Source: Methylomonas sp. (lineage in GTDB: Bacteria > Pseudomonadota > Gammaproteobacteria > Methylococcales > Methylomonadaceae). From it: a DNA stretch of 13,001 bases. Shown here one piece after another: positions 7,542-13,001 of this stretch (position 1 is the stretch's first letter; each line of letters begins with the position of its first letter). The stretch is taken from the NCBI GenBank assembly GCA_026990815.1, contig JALXCS010000299.1, positions 1 to 13,001 of the forward strand, given 5' to 3'. The notes beneath the pieces were generated by a model that was not told the DNA's origin, ran no database searches, and worked only from the letters and a program-made list of their open reading frames with translations. A program made the position numbers and the translations under genes.

Positions 7542-8491
7542 AGCAACAACGCAGCAGAAATATCAACACATTGATTCTCTGCGGCAATAATTTCCAGTTT
7601 GCTGGTTGTTAAAGGTGAACAACGCTGATTATTAAAACTGCCGTTTACGCCATTAATGAGATACCAGCCTTGATTGGTCGAACACATCCCTTTTATTCTT
7701 TCAGCACTAAGTGCTGTCAAAAAATTCATTAGGCGTGAGTAGTCAAATTGTGTTTGTTCTGGAAAAACATATCCAAAACTTTGAAAACCATCTCCTTTAT
7801 TTTCAAGCGAACTATTTTTGTTTCCAGCAGGTGTGTAATTACTGTGCTCATGAGCAGCAGGGAATGAGGCTTGTCTTGTTGAATTTCTTGAAAAATCAAG
7901 CCAACAAATATCTAACTGACCCTGAGTTGTTTGTGCGACCAAAGCTTTTGCAGGCTTAAATTTTTGTCCCTGCTTATCAAAGCAAGCTATCGCTTCTTTG
8001 GTCGCCAGATCTGTTTTATTAGCGACCAAAACATCAGCAAGCGCTATTTGATCAACAAAATTCTCATGATTTCTGTACCGCTCGTCTTGTAAATTACTTG
8101 GATCGACCAGACAAATCACCGCCTTTAAATCCAGTACTTCCTGGTAATATTTATTTTCCAGCATTTCTAATACTTTTTTGGGATGACCCAGGCCGGTGGG
8201 TTCAATCAACAAACGGTCAGGTCTGACTTCTTTTAACAAACGATTAATGCCAATCTTGAATGGCAGACCTACCGCACAACATAAACAGCCACCGGAAATT
8301 TCTTTAACAGTGGCGCCGTACGACTGATAAATTGCACCATCGATGCCAACCTTACCAAATTCATTCACCAAAACCGCCCAATTTTCATTTTTTGGTTTTT
8401 GTTTAAGTAAATTGAGGATAGCTGTGGTTTTACCAACACCGAGAAACCCCATAATTAAATTAGTTGGGATTTGCAGTATTTTTTTTGGCAT
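7520..8491 (-). CDS. COG0523 / CobW-type GTPase, putative metallochaperone
   Basis: A 323-residue cytosolic P-loop GTPase of the CobW/UreG/HypB (G3E) class, whose members insert or deliver metals such as Zn or Co. Walker A GFLGVGKT is at 15-22, the metal-binding GGCLCC (CxCC) at 67-72, EPTG at 97-100, and the guanine-specificity NKTD at 158-161. A CobW C-terminal-like region covers about 230-320. A His-containing stretch (AAHEH) lies between the two domains. It follows merP by 69 bases on the same strand, suggesting it belongs to the mer-like operon. No Zur-like operator was seen in that gap. The start MPKKILQIPTNLI fits the family, which begins shortly before the P-loop, though there is no clear ribosome binding site. 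It overlaps the antiporter tail by 22 bases. Which metal it handles is unknown. Confidence 0.85.
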   Translation of the reverse strand: MPKKILQIPTNLIMGFLGVGKTTAILNLLKQKPKNENWAVLVNEFGKVGIDGAIYQSYGATVKEISGGCLCCAVGLPFKIGINRLLKEVRPDRLLIEPTGLGHPKKVLEMLENKYYQEVLDLKAVICLVDPSNLQDERYRNHENFVDQIALADVLVANKTDLATKEAIACFDKQGQKFKPAKALVAQTTQGQLDICWLDFSRNSTRQASFPAAHEHSNYTPAGNKNSSLENKGDGFQSFGYVFPEQTQFDYSRLMNFLTALSAERIKGMCSTNQGWYLINGVNGSFNNQRCSPLTTSKLEIIAAENQCVDISAALLLQCFAEA

Positions 8492-8560
8492 TGGTGTATT
8501 GGCTATTCAAGGAAAAAATCAAGCTTATAAAGCCCTGGAGATCTCTAAAACCGCTACCTT

Positions 8561-8878
8561 TTATTTTTCCTGATGAATTGAAGCCGGATAACCAACATTG
8601 GTGGTTGCCTTGATCAAAGCATCCGCATTGGTCTTTTTGGGATCAAAAACAATTTCCGCCGTTTTGCTGTCAAAATCAACATTAACTTTTTGCACACCAT
8701 TTACCGCCTGCAAGGCTTTTTTGATGGTTATTTTACACATGGCACAAGTCATATTTTGCATATCCAGCGTTACTTTCTTGGCCAATTCTTGTTGTTGATT
8801 ATCCGCTTGCAACTGAACTGCATTAGCAGCCGATAAAACCAAACAAAATAAAATAAATAATAATGAATTAATTTTCAT
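8561..8878 (-). CDS. merP: MerP-like periplasmic heavy-metal-binding protein
   Basis: A 105-residue periplasmic metal carrier. Residues 1-20 are a signal peptide (ending SAANA), followed by a polar linker (21-33) and one HMA domain (35-102). The metal site is NMTCAMC (Cys-45 and Cys-48), continuing KITIKKAL, very close to the MTCAACPITVKKAL-type sequence of mercury MerP proteins. The gene lies six bases after merT, with GGAG nine bases before its ATG, so it is translated from the same message. In mer systems MerP takes Hg(II) in the periplasm and hands it to MerT. It is longer than classical MerP (about 91 residues), mainly because of the linker. The cargo may be mercury or another thiophilic metal. 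Confidence 0.88.
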   Translation of the reverse strand: MKINSLLFILFCLVLSAANAVQLQADNQQQELAKKVTLDMQNMTCAMCKITIKKALQAVNGVQKVNVDFDSKTAEIVFDPKKTNADALIKATTNVGYPASIHQEK

Positions 8879-8884
8879 TTTCGA

Positions 8885-9253
8885 TTACTCCATAAAATAA
8901 GGTGCGTACCAGGGAAAGGCCAATAATAATAAAATTAATATCGAACCAATCCAAAAAATCAACCGCTGTTTTTGTTTGGTTTCCGACACAGAGCAGGCTT
9001 CTCCTTCTTTGCAATTTTCTGGCACCAGATAAAGTTTACGATAGCCCAAACCAATAAATATCAACGTTAATACGATAAAAAATGGCCGAATACTTTCCAT
9101 CGAAGTCAGAGTGCTCATCCATGCGCCTCCTATTCCCAATGATAACAGCAGCAAAGGACCAACACAGCACACAGAAGCCCCGACAGCAGCAAGGATCGCA
9201 CCTACCCCAAGCCAAGATGTGTTTTTTTCTGGTATTTCTTGTTCAGTCGCCAT
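8885..9253 (-). CDS. merT: MerT-like inner-membrane mercuric/metal transporter
   Basis: A 122-residue inner-membrane protein with three hydrophobic helices (about 14-44, 55-75, 97-118). The first helix carries the vicinal pair Cys-29/Cys-30 in ASVCCVGPLLL, and the loop between helices 2 and 3 carries Cys-81 and Cys-87. All four match the positions of the four metal-relay cysteines of classical MerT with a constant offset of five. The start is the ATG at 9251-9253 because AAGGAG lies 8-9 bases upstream; a TTG at 9257-9259 would place the ribosome binding site too close. It is preceded by a MerR-type promoter and followed directly by merP. It should import Hg(II) or a similar metal, received from MerP, into the cytoplasm. 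No mercuric reductase follows. Confidence 0.9.
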   Translation of the reverse strand: MATEQEIPEKNTSWLGVGAILAAVGASVCCVGPLLLLSLGIGGAWMSTLTSMESIRPFFIVLTLIFIGLGYRKLYLVPENCKEGEACSVSETKQKQRLIFWIGSILILLLLAFPWYAPYFME

Positions 9254-9341
9254 TTCCAATACTCCTTCAAGTCATTTATTTGCATTTCTGATAATAGTCA
9301 GTAAATGAAGTTTTAAAAAAAATTTTATTAGTCTGATACGA

Positions 9342-9373
9342 ATCCTAAACCCTGTTCTCTAGACCAGAGTCAA
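9342..9373 (-). promoter_or_regulatory. MerR-family operator/promoter for merTP (20-bp spacer)
   Basis: On the minus strand a -35 TTGACT (9368-9373) is separated by 20 bp from a -10 TAGGAT (9342-9347). The long spacer holds a 22-bp dyad, ACTCTG-N10-CAGGGT (9349-9370), pairing at 8 of 11 positions. MerR-family regulators activate such stretched promoters by untwisting them. The ACTCTG half-site and 20-bp spacer resemble the ZntR/PbrR-type more than the 19-bp mercury operator. It sits between the merR gene and merT, giving merTP its own metal-responsive start. Confidence 0.75.
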
Positions 9374-9457
9374 GTAAACAATAATTTCTGCTTTCAACAA
9401 TGCCGAGACATGACACCGTCTCTATTCCTGTGTACCTTGATATTTAAAAGAGGGGAT

Positions 9458-9862
9458 TCAGGTGATTTTATTCGATTCATGAGAAAGCAAATCGATTAAG
9501 GAGCAATGATCTGTAGATTCATCGGACTCACAGGAATTTATCAGATCACTGAGCACACTTTTCAAATGCGTTAAATCTTTTATCTGATTATCAATTTGGA
9601 TGAGTTTTTCAGAAGCCAACTCCTGCACATCCTTACAATGACCACTATCAAGAGCCAACAGTTCCAAAATTTCCTTTAAGGTAAACCCCGTTTGTTGTGC
9701 CCGTTTAATAAAGCGAATCCGGGCAATGGCTGCTTGTGGATATTGTCGATATCCCATAGCTGGTTTTCTGGGTTCTTCAAGTAAACCTCTTCGCTGATAA
9801 TAGCGAATAGTTTCGATAGTTACTCCTGCTTGTTTTGCCAATTTTCCAATCGTAAACGACAT
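9458..9862 (-). CDS. merR: MerR-family mercury-type metal sensor (MerR-1)
   Basis: A 134-residue dimeric DNA-binding activator. Residues 1-70 are the winged helix-turn-helix (FTIGKLAKQAGVTIETIRYYQRRGLL...GYRQY). A dimerisation helix follows, and the metal loop is at the C-terminus. Cys-76, Cys-111 and Cys-120 reproduce the spacing of the three Hg(II)-binding cysteines of classical MerR (82, 117, 126) with a constant offset of six, strong support for Hg(II) or a very similar metal. The gene starts four bases after the preceding PPOX-fold gene, so it is likely co-transcribed with it. It precedes merT in the same direction, unlike the divergent arrangement of Tn501-type mer operons, and the operator at 9342-9373 is its probable target. 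Confidence 0.9.
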   Translation of the reverse strand: MSFTIGKLAKQAGVTIETIRYYQRRGLLEEPRKPAMGYRQYPQAAIARIRFIKRAQQTGFTLKEILELLALDSGHCKDVQELASEKLIQIDNQIKDLTHLKSVLSDLINSCESDESTDHCSLIDLLSHESNKIT

Positions 9863-9865
9863 GGT

Positions 9866-10411
9866 TTAATCCAAAATCAACCCTGTATCTTTGCCATCCA
9901 TGCTCAAACGATTATTTTCCTGCCAATATTGTTCAATACCCTCAACACCTTTTTTTTCGGACCATTTTTCCAATGTTGGCCGCTCTCCTTTATAGTCATA
10001 GAATGGCACACCAAATCCACATGATGTTTGCACCAAATTAATCTTGACATCAAATATTTGTCGTGAACCTGGTGATTCTGGAAAATACTTTGAATATTCA
10101 GACCATCTGTTGTCTTTACGGTAAATCAACTCGCTCTCACCATAAACCCTTAAAATCAAAGGTTGTTCATCAAACGAACAAAACATGACAGTCATACGGT
10201 TCGACTCAAGAATATGCGCGGCAGTTTCATTGCCGCTTCCTGTATAGTTTAACCAAACAAGACGATTCTCAGAGACAATTTTCAGTGAATCCATTCCTTT
10301 TGGTGAAACATTCACATAACCTTCTTTTCCAGCCGTTGCAACAAAAAAAATATGTTGTTTATCGATAAAATTCTGGTGCTGTTCATTTAACTGGAGGAAT
10401 TGTTTGGCCAT
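9866..10411 (-). CDS. Pyridoxamine 5'-phosphate oxidase-fold family protein
   Basis: A 181-residue cytosolic protein with the split-barrel flavin-binding fold. The pattern FFVATAGKEGYVNVSPKGMDSL (about 22-43), LVWLNYTGSGNETAAHILE (about 51-69), MTVMFCSFDEQPLILRVYG (73-91) is characteristic of the PPOX-like family often annotated without a defined reaction. Such proteins can bind FMN, F420 or haem. The ATG at 10409-10411 is preferred, with GAGA about eight bases upstream; the TTG at 10421-10423 has no ribosome binding site. It lies 20 bases after the TerB-like gene and 3 bases before merR-1, so it is part of the same leftward unit. A link to metal or oxidative stress is only contextual. Confidence 0.8.
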   Translation of the reverse strand: MAKQFLQLNEQHQNFIDKQHIFFVATAGKEGYVNVSPKGMDSLKIVSENRLVWLNYTGSGNETAAHILESNRMTVMFCSFDEQPLILRVYGESELIYRKDNRWSEYSKYFPESPGSRQIFDVKINLVQTSCGFGVPFYDYKGERPTLEKWSEKKGVEGIEQYWQENNRLSMDGKDTGLILD

Positions 10412-10431
10412 AATCAGTCTCAAGTAGATAA

Positions 10432-10899
10432 TTAATGGGAAAAATTGTTTTTTGAATCCTGGACACGAAGTTTTGTCTGGATTAAATCCTTATGAGGCAC
10501 ATACAATAAATCAGCAATTTTTCTTACCAGATACTCTTCATTCATATCCAAAACACCATCCACATATGCAACTTTCCATAACGATTCAATTAATTGTTTT
10601 TTTTGGTCCAGGGTATATTGTTTATTGATCAAGGATGTAAATTGAAAATAATCTGTTGCCTCATCACGTTCTTGGCTAGCCAAATCTATTAAGGTATTTG
10701 CCTGCTCAGGAGTTAATGAAAACTGATCAATCAGCAATGACAATACGGCTTGCTGCTCGTTGCTGTCAATCCTATCATCCATCGTCATCATCTCTAATAA
10801 CAAAGCGGCACAAGCAACCCGAAGACTGTCTGTGGAAAGCTGATTCGGCGAAGAAAGTTTCATATGTTCATTAAAAAACATTTTAATTTTATCAATCAT
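10432..10899 (-). CDS. TerB-like (tellurite resistance / DUF-type helical) protein
   Basis: A 155-residue all-helical protein with the TerB-type domain across most of its length. Residues 26-50 read LRVACAALLLEMMTMDDRIDSNEQ, and 107-132 read LWKVAYVDGVLDMNEEYLVRKIADLLYV. The two related acidic motifs (DDRIDSNE and YVDGVLDMNEE) are the hallmark of the TerB/COG4103 group, where they can bind divalent cations. It is cytosolic, with no signal or membrane segment. It lies 54 bases downstream of MerR-2 and directly upstream of the PPOX-fold gene. Tellurite resistance is not implied by the name, since most such proteins have unknown roles. A TATAAT (10924-10929, minus strand) in the short gap might give it an extra promoter, without a convincing -35. 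Confidence 0.8.
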   Translation of the reverse strand: MIDKIKMFFNEHMKLSSPNQLSTDSLRVACAALLLEMMTMDDRIDSNEQQAVLSLLIDQFSLTPEQANTLIDLASQERDEATDYFQFTSLINKQYTLDQKKQLIESLWKVAYVDGVLDMNEEYLVRKIADLLYVPHKDLIQTKLRVQDSKNNFSH

Positions 10900-10953
10900 A
10901 ATGATTTATTTTGCCAATAAGGAATTATATTTCACGCTAGTTAAACTAATATT

Positions 10954-11370
10954 TTACTGCTTTTCTACATATAGAGCATCGATGATAGGACAGTCATCGA
11001 TAGAATAACCGCCTCCCTTGCATTCACAAATAACCTCATTCAATGCTTTTTTAAGCCTTAATAAATCATCAATTTTTTTTTGAACCTCTATGGTTTGCTG
11101 CATTGCCATTGTTTTAACTTCCCCACAATAATGACCCGATTCATCAATAAATTTAAGTAGTTCTTTAATTTGTCCAATATTAAAGCCTAGTTCTCGACTT
11201 CGGCGAATAAATTTAAGCCGTTTGGCATCTGACAAACTGTATATTCTATGCCCGCCTTCAGTTCTAGGGGGTTTGGGCATGATTCCGGTTTTTTCGTAAT
11301 AGTGAATGGTTTCAACTTTACAGTTAGTGTGTTTTGCTAGCTGTCCTATAAAGAATTCAGTTTGTTTCAT
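10954..11370 (-). CDS. MerR-family metal-responsive regulator (MerR-2)
   Basis: A 138-residue MerR-family activator. Residues 5-75 form the winged helix-turn-helix (FFIGQLAKHTNCKVETIHYYEKTGI...GGHRIYSLSDAKRLKFIRRSRELGF). The sensing region has Cys-82 (GHYCGEV), then a distinctive CECKGGG (Cys-115 and Cys-117) and Cys-127 in DDCPIIDAL. Cys-82/117/127 nearly matches mercury MerR (82/117/126), but the extra Cys-115 and altered loop resemble MerR relatives outside the classical Tn501/Tn21 group. It is transcribed divergently from the second MerT gene, and its operator lies only 17 bases before its own start codon, which implies self-repression. It heads the leftward gene series. No ribosome binding site is visible, so its leader may be very short. 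The inducing metal cannot be assigned. Confidence 0.88.
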   Translation of the reverse strand: MKQTEFFIGQLAKHTNCKVETIHYYEKTGIMPKPPRTEGGHRIYSLSDAKRLKFIRRSRELGFNIGQIKELLKFIDESGHYCGEVKTMAMQQTIEVQKKIDDLLRLKKALNEVICECKGGGYSIDDCPIIDALYVEKQ

Positions 11371-11382
11371 GAGAAAAAGGGG

Positions 11383-11413
11383 TTGAACCTATAGTAACTA
11401 CAGGTTTTATAAT
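11383..11413 (+). promoter_or_regulatory. MerR-type operator/promoter for the MerT-2 cassette (19-bp spacer)
   Basis: A -35 TTGAAC (11383-11388) is followed after exactly 19 bp by a perfect -10 TATAAT (11408-11413). The spacer region carries the 19-bp dyad ACCTATAGTAACTACAGGT (11387-11405), 16 of 19 positions self-complementary. This is a textbook MerR-family stretched promoter, resembling CadR/PbrR-type operators that share the CTATAG...CTACAG core. It would be activated by MerR-2 bound to metal and drives the plus-strand MerT/MerP/outer-membrane genes. Confidence 0.88.
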
Positions 11414-11447
11414 AGCATATTGATTGTCGTATATATCTAATATAACA

Positions 11448-11834
11448 ATGAAACAGCGAAAAAAATCTTGGATTAGCTGGATTACTTTGTTCGTAACCAG
11501 TAGCACCTTATTGTGCTGTACACTTCCGATACTGCTTGTTTCGCTTGGTTTTGGAGCGGTTGTTGCCAGTCTTTTCTACAATATACCTGGATTGATGTTT
11601 TTAACCGAGCATAAATTTTGGACGTTAAGTATTTCGGCCATAATGCTTATTATTCTGGGATGGACTATCTGGAAACCAAATCAAAACTGTCCAACTGATC
11701 CAATATTAGCTAGTTATTGTCAAAAAACTAATAAGTGGAACCGATGGCTGTTTAGCCTGAGCGTTGTTTTGTGGCTGTTAGGTTTTTTTTTCAGCACTTT
11801 AATATTACCCCTTCGAGAATTACTAAACCTCTGA
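11448..11834 (+). CDS. Divergent MerT-like inner-membrane metal transporter (MerT-2)
   Basis: A 128-residue inner-membrane protein with three hydrophobic helices (about 10-45, 58-75, 99-121). The first contains the vicinal Cys-23/Cys-24 in SSTLLCCTLPILL, as in MerT. The loop after helix 2 has Cys-81 and Cys-91, spaced ten residues rather than the six of classical MerT, so the cytosolic relay differs. Overall identity to MerT-1 in this window is low outside the cysteine pair. The ATG at 11448-11450 is chosen; an in-frame TTG at 11424 would start almost at the expected transcription start. Neither has a ribosome binding site. It is first in a three-gene unit under the MerR-2 promoter. Its metal could be mercury, copper or another soft metal. 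Confidence 0.8.
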   Translation: MKQRKKSWISWITLFVTSSTLLCCTLPILLVSLGFGAVVASLFYNIPGLMFLTEHKFWTLSISAIMLIILGWTIWKPNQNCPTDPILASYCQKTNKWNRWLFSLSVVLWLLGFFFSTLILPLRELLNL

Positions 11835-11847
11835 AAAATCAAGTCCA

Positions 11848-12144
11848 ATGAAAAGATTATATCTATGTATCGCGTTATTGCTTTCGCTACAACCTCAATC
11901 AGCATGGTCAAGAACAGTCGAAATTGATGTGTATGGCATGACTTGTTCCTTTTGTGTTGATGGCTTGCAGCGAAAATTCAAACAAATGAAATCCGTGTCA
12001 AAGGTGCAAGTCAGTTTGAAATTAAAAAAAGTTCGCCTTGTCACAAAGAAAAATCAACCGAACTTAACAACCCTCAAACAAGCTGTTATCGATGCGGGAT
12101 TTACGCCAACAAAAATCTCAATCTTATCGGATGAAAAAGACTAA
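11848..12144 (+). CDS. MerP-like periplasmic HMA-domain protein (MerP-2)
   Basis: A 98-residue protein with a signal peptide (residues 1-21, ending SAWS) and one heavy-metal-associated domain (23-92). The metal site is GMTCSFC (Cys-33 and Cys-36), followed by VDGLQRKF. The 'GMTCxxC' with a preceding glycine and no proline afterwards is less MerP-like and nearer to the general HMA type used for copper as well as mercury. It begins 13 bases after MerT-2 and overlaps the next gene by 14 bases. Its expected role is to bind metal in the periplasm and pass it to or from MerT-2. The C-terminus (SILSDEKD) is polar. Confidence 0.85.
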   Translation: MKRLYLCIALLLSLQPQSAWSRTVEIDVYGMTCSFCVDGLQRKFKQMKSVSKVQVSLKLKKVRLVTKKNQPNLTTLKQAVIDAGFTPTKISILSDEKD

Positions 12145-12853
12145 TTTTCTGGTAGCAACTATTGGTATTGGGATTATTACTTTCAATAATTGCTATGCAA
12201 TGGGGATACGCTCATTTGTCGCATTACCACTGGATAAGGGTGGCACAGTTATCAGACTGTTGTTTGAACATACGCTAAAAGAAAATTCCAACCAGTTAAC
12301 CTCCAATGTAGCCTATGGCGTCAGCAATAATCAAACTGTATTTCTTAGCGACAGCTATGGTTTTTCCGGTACAAATAATCAGCGTTTTGGCGATGTTTCA
12401 ATGTTATACCGACATATAATTTGGCAAGACGATTATCATTCAGGTACAAATCGTTTAGGACTACTTGGAGGAATTATCGTTCCGACTGCTAGCAAACACG
12501 AAATGGCCATTCAAACCGGTTTTGTTTTTACTCTTTTTAGCAATCGATATGAAATTGATATCGATGGATTATATCAAGCAGGAATTAATAATCGTCCAGA
12601 TAGTGGCCGTTTTGATATATCATGGCAATACCGGCTATTACCAAATGAATATCCGGATTGGGGAATGCTATCAGAGTTATATGCTGTGATTGAGTTAAAT
12701 GTGCGCTGGAATGAGGGAAACAATTTAACCCATCAACTTACAACTGGTTTGCAATGGGTACAGAAATCCTGGGTAGTAGAAGGTGGAATTGCTAGGGATA
12801 TTAACAATAAAAGTGATTGGCACTTTATACTGAGCACTAGATTTCACTTTTGA
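12131..12853 (+). CDS. Small outer-membrane beta-barrel protein linked to the MerT-2/MerP-2 cassette
   Basis: A 240-residue protein. Residues 1-23 are a signal peptide (ending NNCYA). The mature part shows alternating hydrophobic/polar strands with frequent turns (LTSNVAYGVSNNQTVFLSDSYGFSG; RFGDVSMLYRHIIW; NRLGLLGGIIVPTAS; GRFDISWQYRLL; VIELNVRWNEG), and it ends in STRFHF with the terminal phenylalanine recognised by the BAM insertion machinery. This indicates an outer-membrane barrel of about ten strands, broadly like the small 'transporter' barrels of the phenol-degradation meta-pathway family. The start at 12131 lies inside merP-2, overlapping its last 14 bases, so translation is coupled; a GTG-less upstream extension to 12092 would lack a signal peptide. 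It has no TonB box. It could be a pore admitting or releasing the metal handled by MerP-2; function is inferred only from its operon. Confidence 0.75.
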   Translation: MKKTNFLVATIGIGIITFNNCYAMGIRSFVALPLDKGGTVIRLLFEHTLKENSNQLTSNVAYGVSNNQTVFLSDSYGFSGTNNQRFGDVSMLYRHIIWQDDYHSGTNRLGLLGGIIVPTASKHEMAIQTGFVFTLFSNRYEIDIDGLYQAGINNRPDSGRFDISWQYRLLPNEYPDWGMLSELYAVIELNVRWNEGNNLTHQLTTGLQWVQKSWVVEGGIARDINNKSDWHFILSTRFHF

Positions 12854-13001
12854 CAAATAAACATACCAAGCTCTGAAATTGAGTTATAAACAGGCCCCCA
12901 TACTCCGGCTGGTTTTGGACGAGTTATACGGTATATTTATCGGTATCAACTTTTTGCAAGATGACATCGCCTTTTTCGGCTAGGACAATCAATTACTCGA
13001 A

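Noticed and set aside
7711..7959. 82-codon plus-strand frame opposite the CobW-type gene
   Set aside because: Antisense shadow of a well-supported GTPase frame; no ribosome binding site or domain.
9411..9426. Possible terminator between merR-1 and merT (GAGAC/GTCTC)
   Set aside because: Only a 5-bp stem and no T-run, so it is not a convincing terminator.
12924..13001. Minus-strand frame reading LIVLAEKGDVILQKVDTDKYTV to a stop at 12924-12926
   Set aside because: It looks protein-like and could be the 3' end of a gene, but a TAA at 12993-12995 interrupts the frame and only 22 residues are visible before the window edge, too little to call a gene or pseudogene.

Overview
The window looks like chromosomal DNA of a low-GC gammaproteobacterium. 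The gene content supports this: Mer-type metal genes with proteobacterial MerR/MerT/MerP, a signal-peptide plus outer-membrane protein architecture typical of Gram-negatives, and a DUF4912 + GH57 glucan branching-enzyme pair. A methanotroph-like lineage is possible, but the sequence alone cannot fix the genus.

Layout, left to right. (1) 1-1038: a decayed accessory edge. It holds the first 16 codons of a probable IS630-type transposase leaving the window on the minus strand. Next to it is a heavily broken alpha/beta-hydrolase pseudogene (218-877, minus) with several frameshifts, an in-frame stop and an internal deletion. (2) 1039-2569: two plus-strand genes of unknown function, a small secreted six-cysteine protein and a DUF937-like protein with one membrane anchor. 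(3) 2675-5000, minus: DUF4912 protein and GH57 1,4-alpha-glucan branching enzyme, a glycogen-related two-gene unit. (4) 5001-5411: a 411-bp intergenic region dominated by a nested palindromic, MITE-like element (5032-5182), followed by a possible 27-codon leader ORF and hairpins ahead of the next gene. (5) 5412-7541, plus: a CPA1-type Na+/H+ antiporter with a 280-residue cytosolic tail. (6) 7520-12853: a metal-handling island.

The metal island is organised around a divergent promoter at 11371-11447. Leftward run a MerR-family regulator (MerR-2), a TerB-like protein, a pyridoxamine-phosphate-oxidase-fold protein, a second MerR with all three mercury-binding cysteines (MerR-1), then an internal MerR-type promoter, merT, merP and a COG0523/CobW-type GTPase. 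Rightward run a second, divergent MerT-like protein, a second MerP-like protein and, overlapping it, a small outer-membrane beta-barrel protein. Two MerR-type operator/promoters with abnormally long 19- and 20-bp spacers are directly readable, one for each MerT-MerP pair. No mercuric reductase (MerA) is present in the window.

The working picture is two independently sensed MerT-MerP metal-transfer systems. One is a canonical mer-like uptake pair joined to a metallochaperone GTPase. The other is a divergent pair joined to an outer-membrane protein, which could form a three-layer (outer membrane, periplasm, inner membrane) metal route. That rightward cassette is the best candidate for something poorly described.
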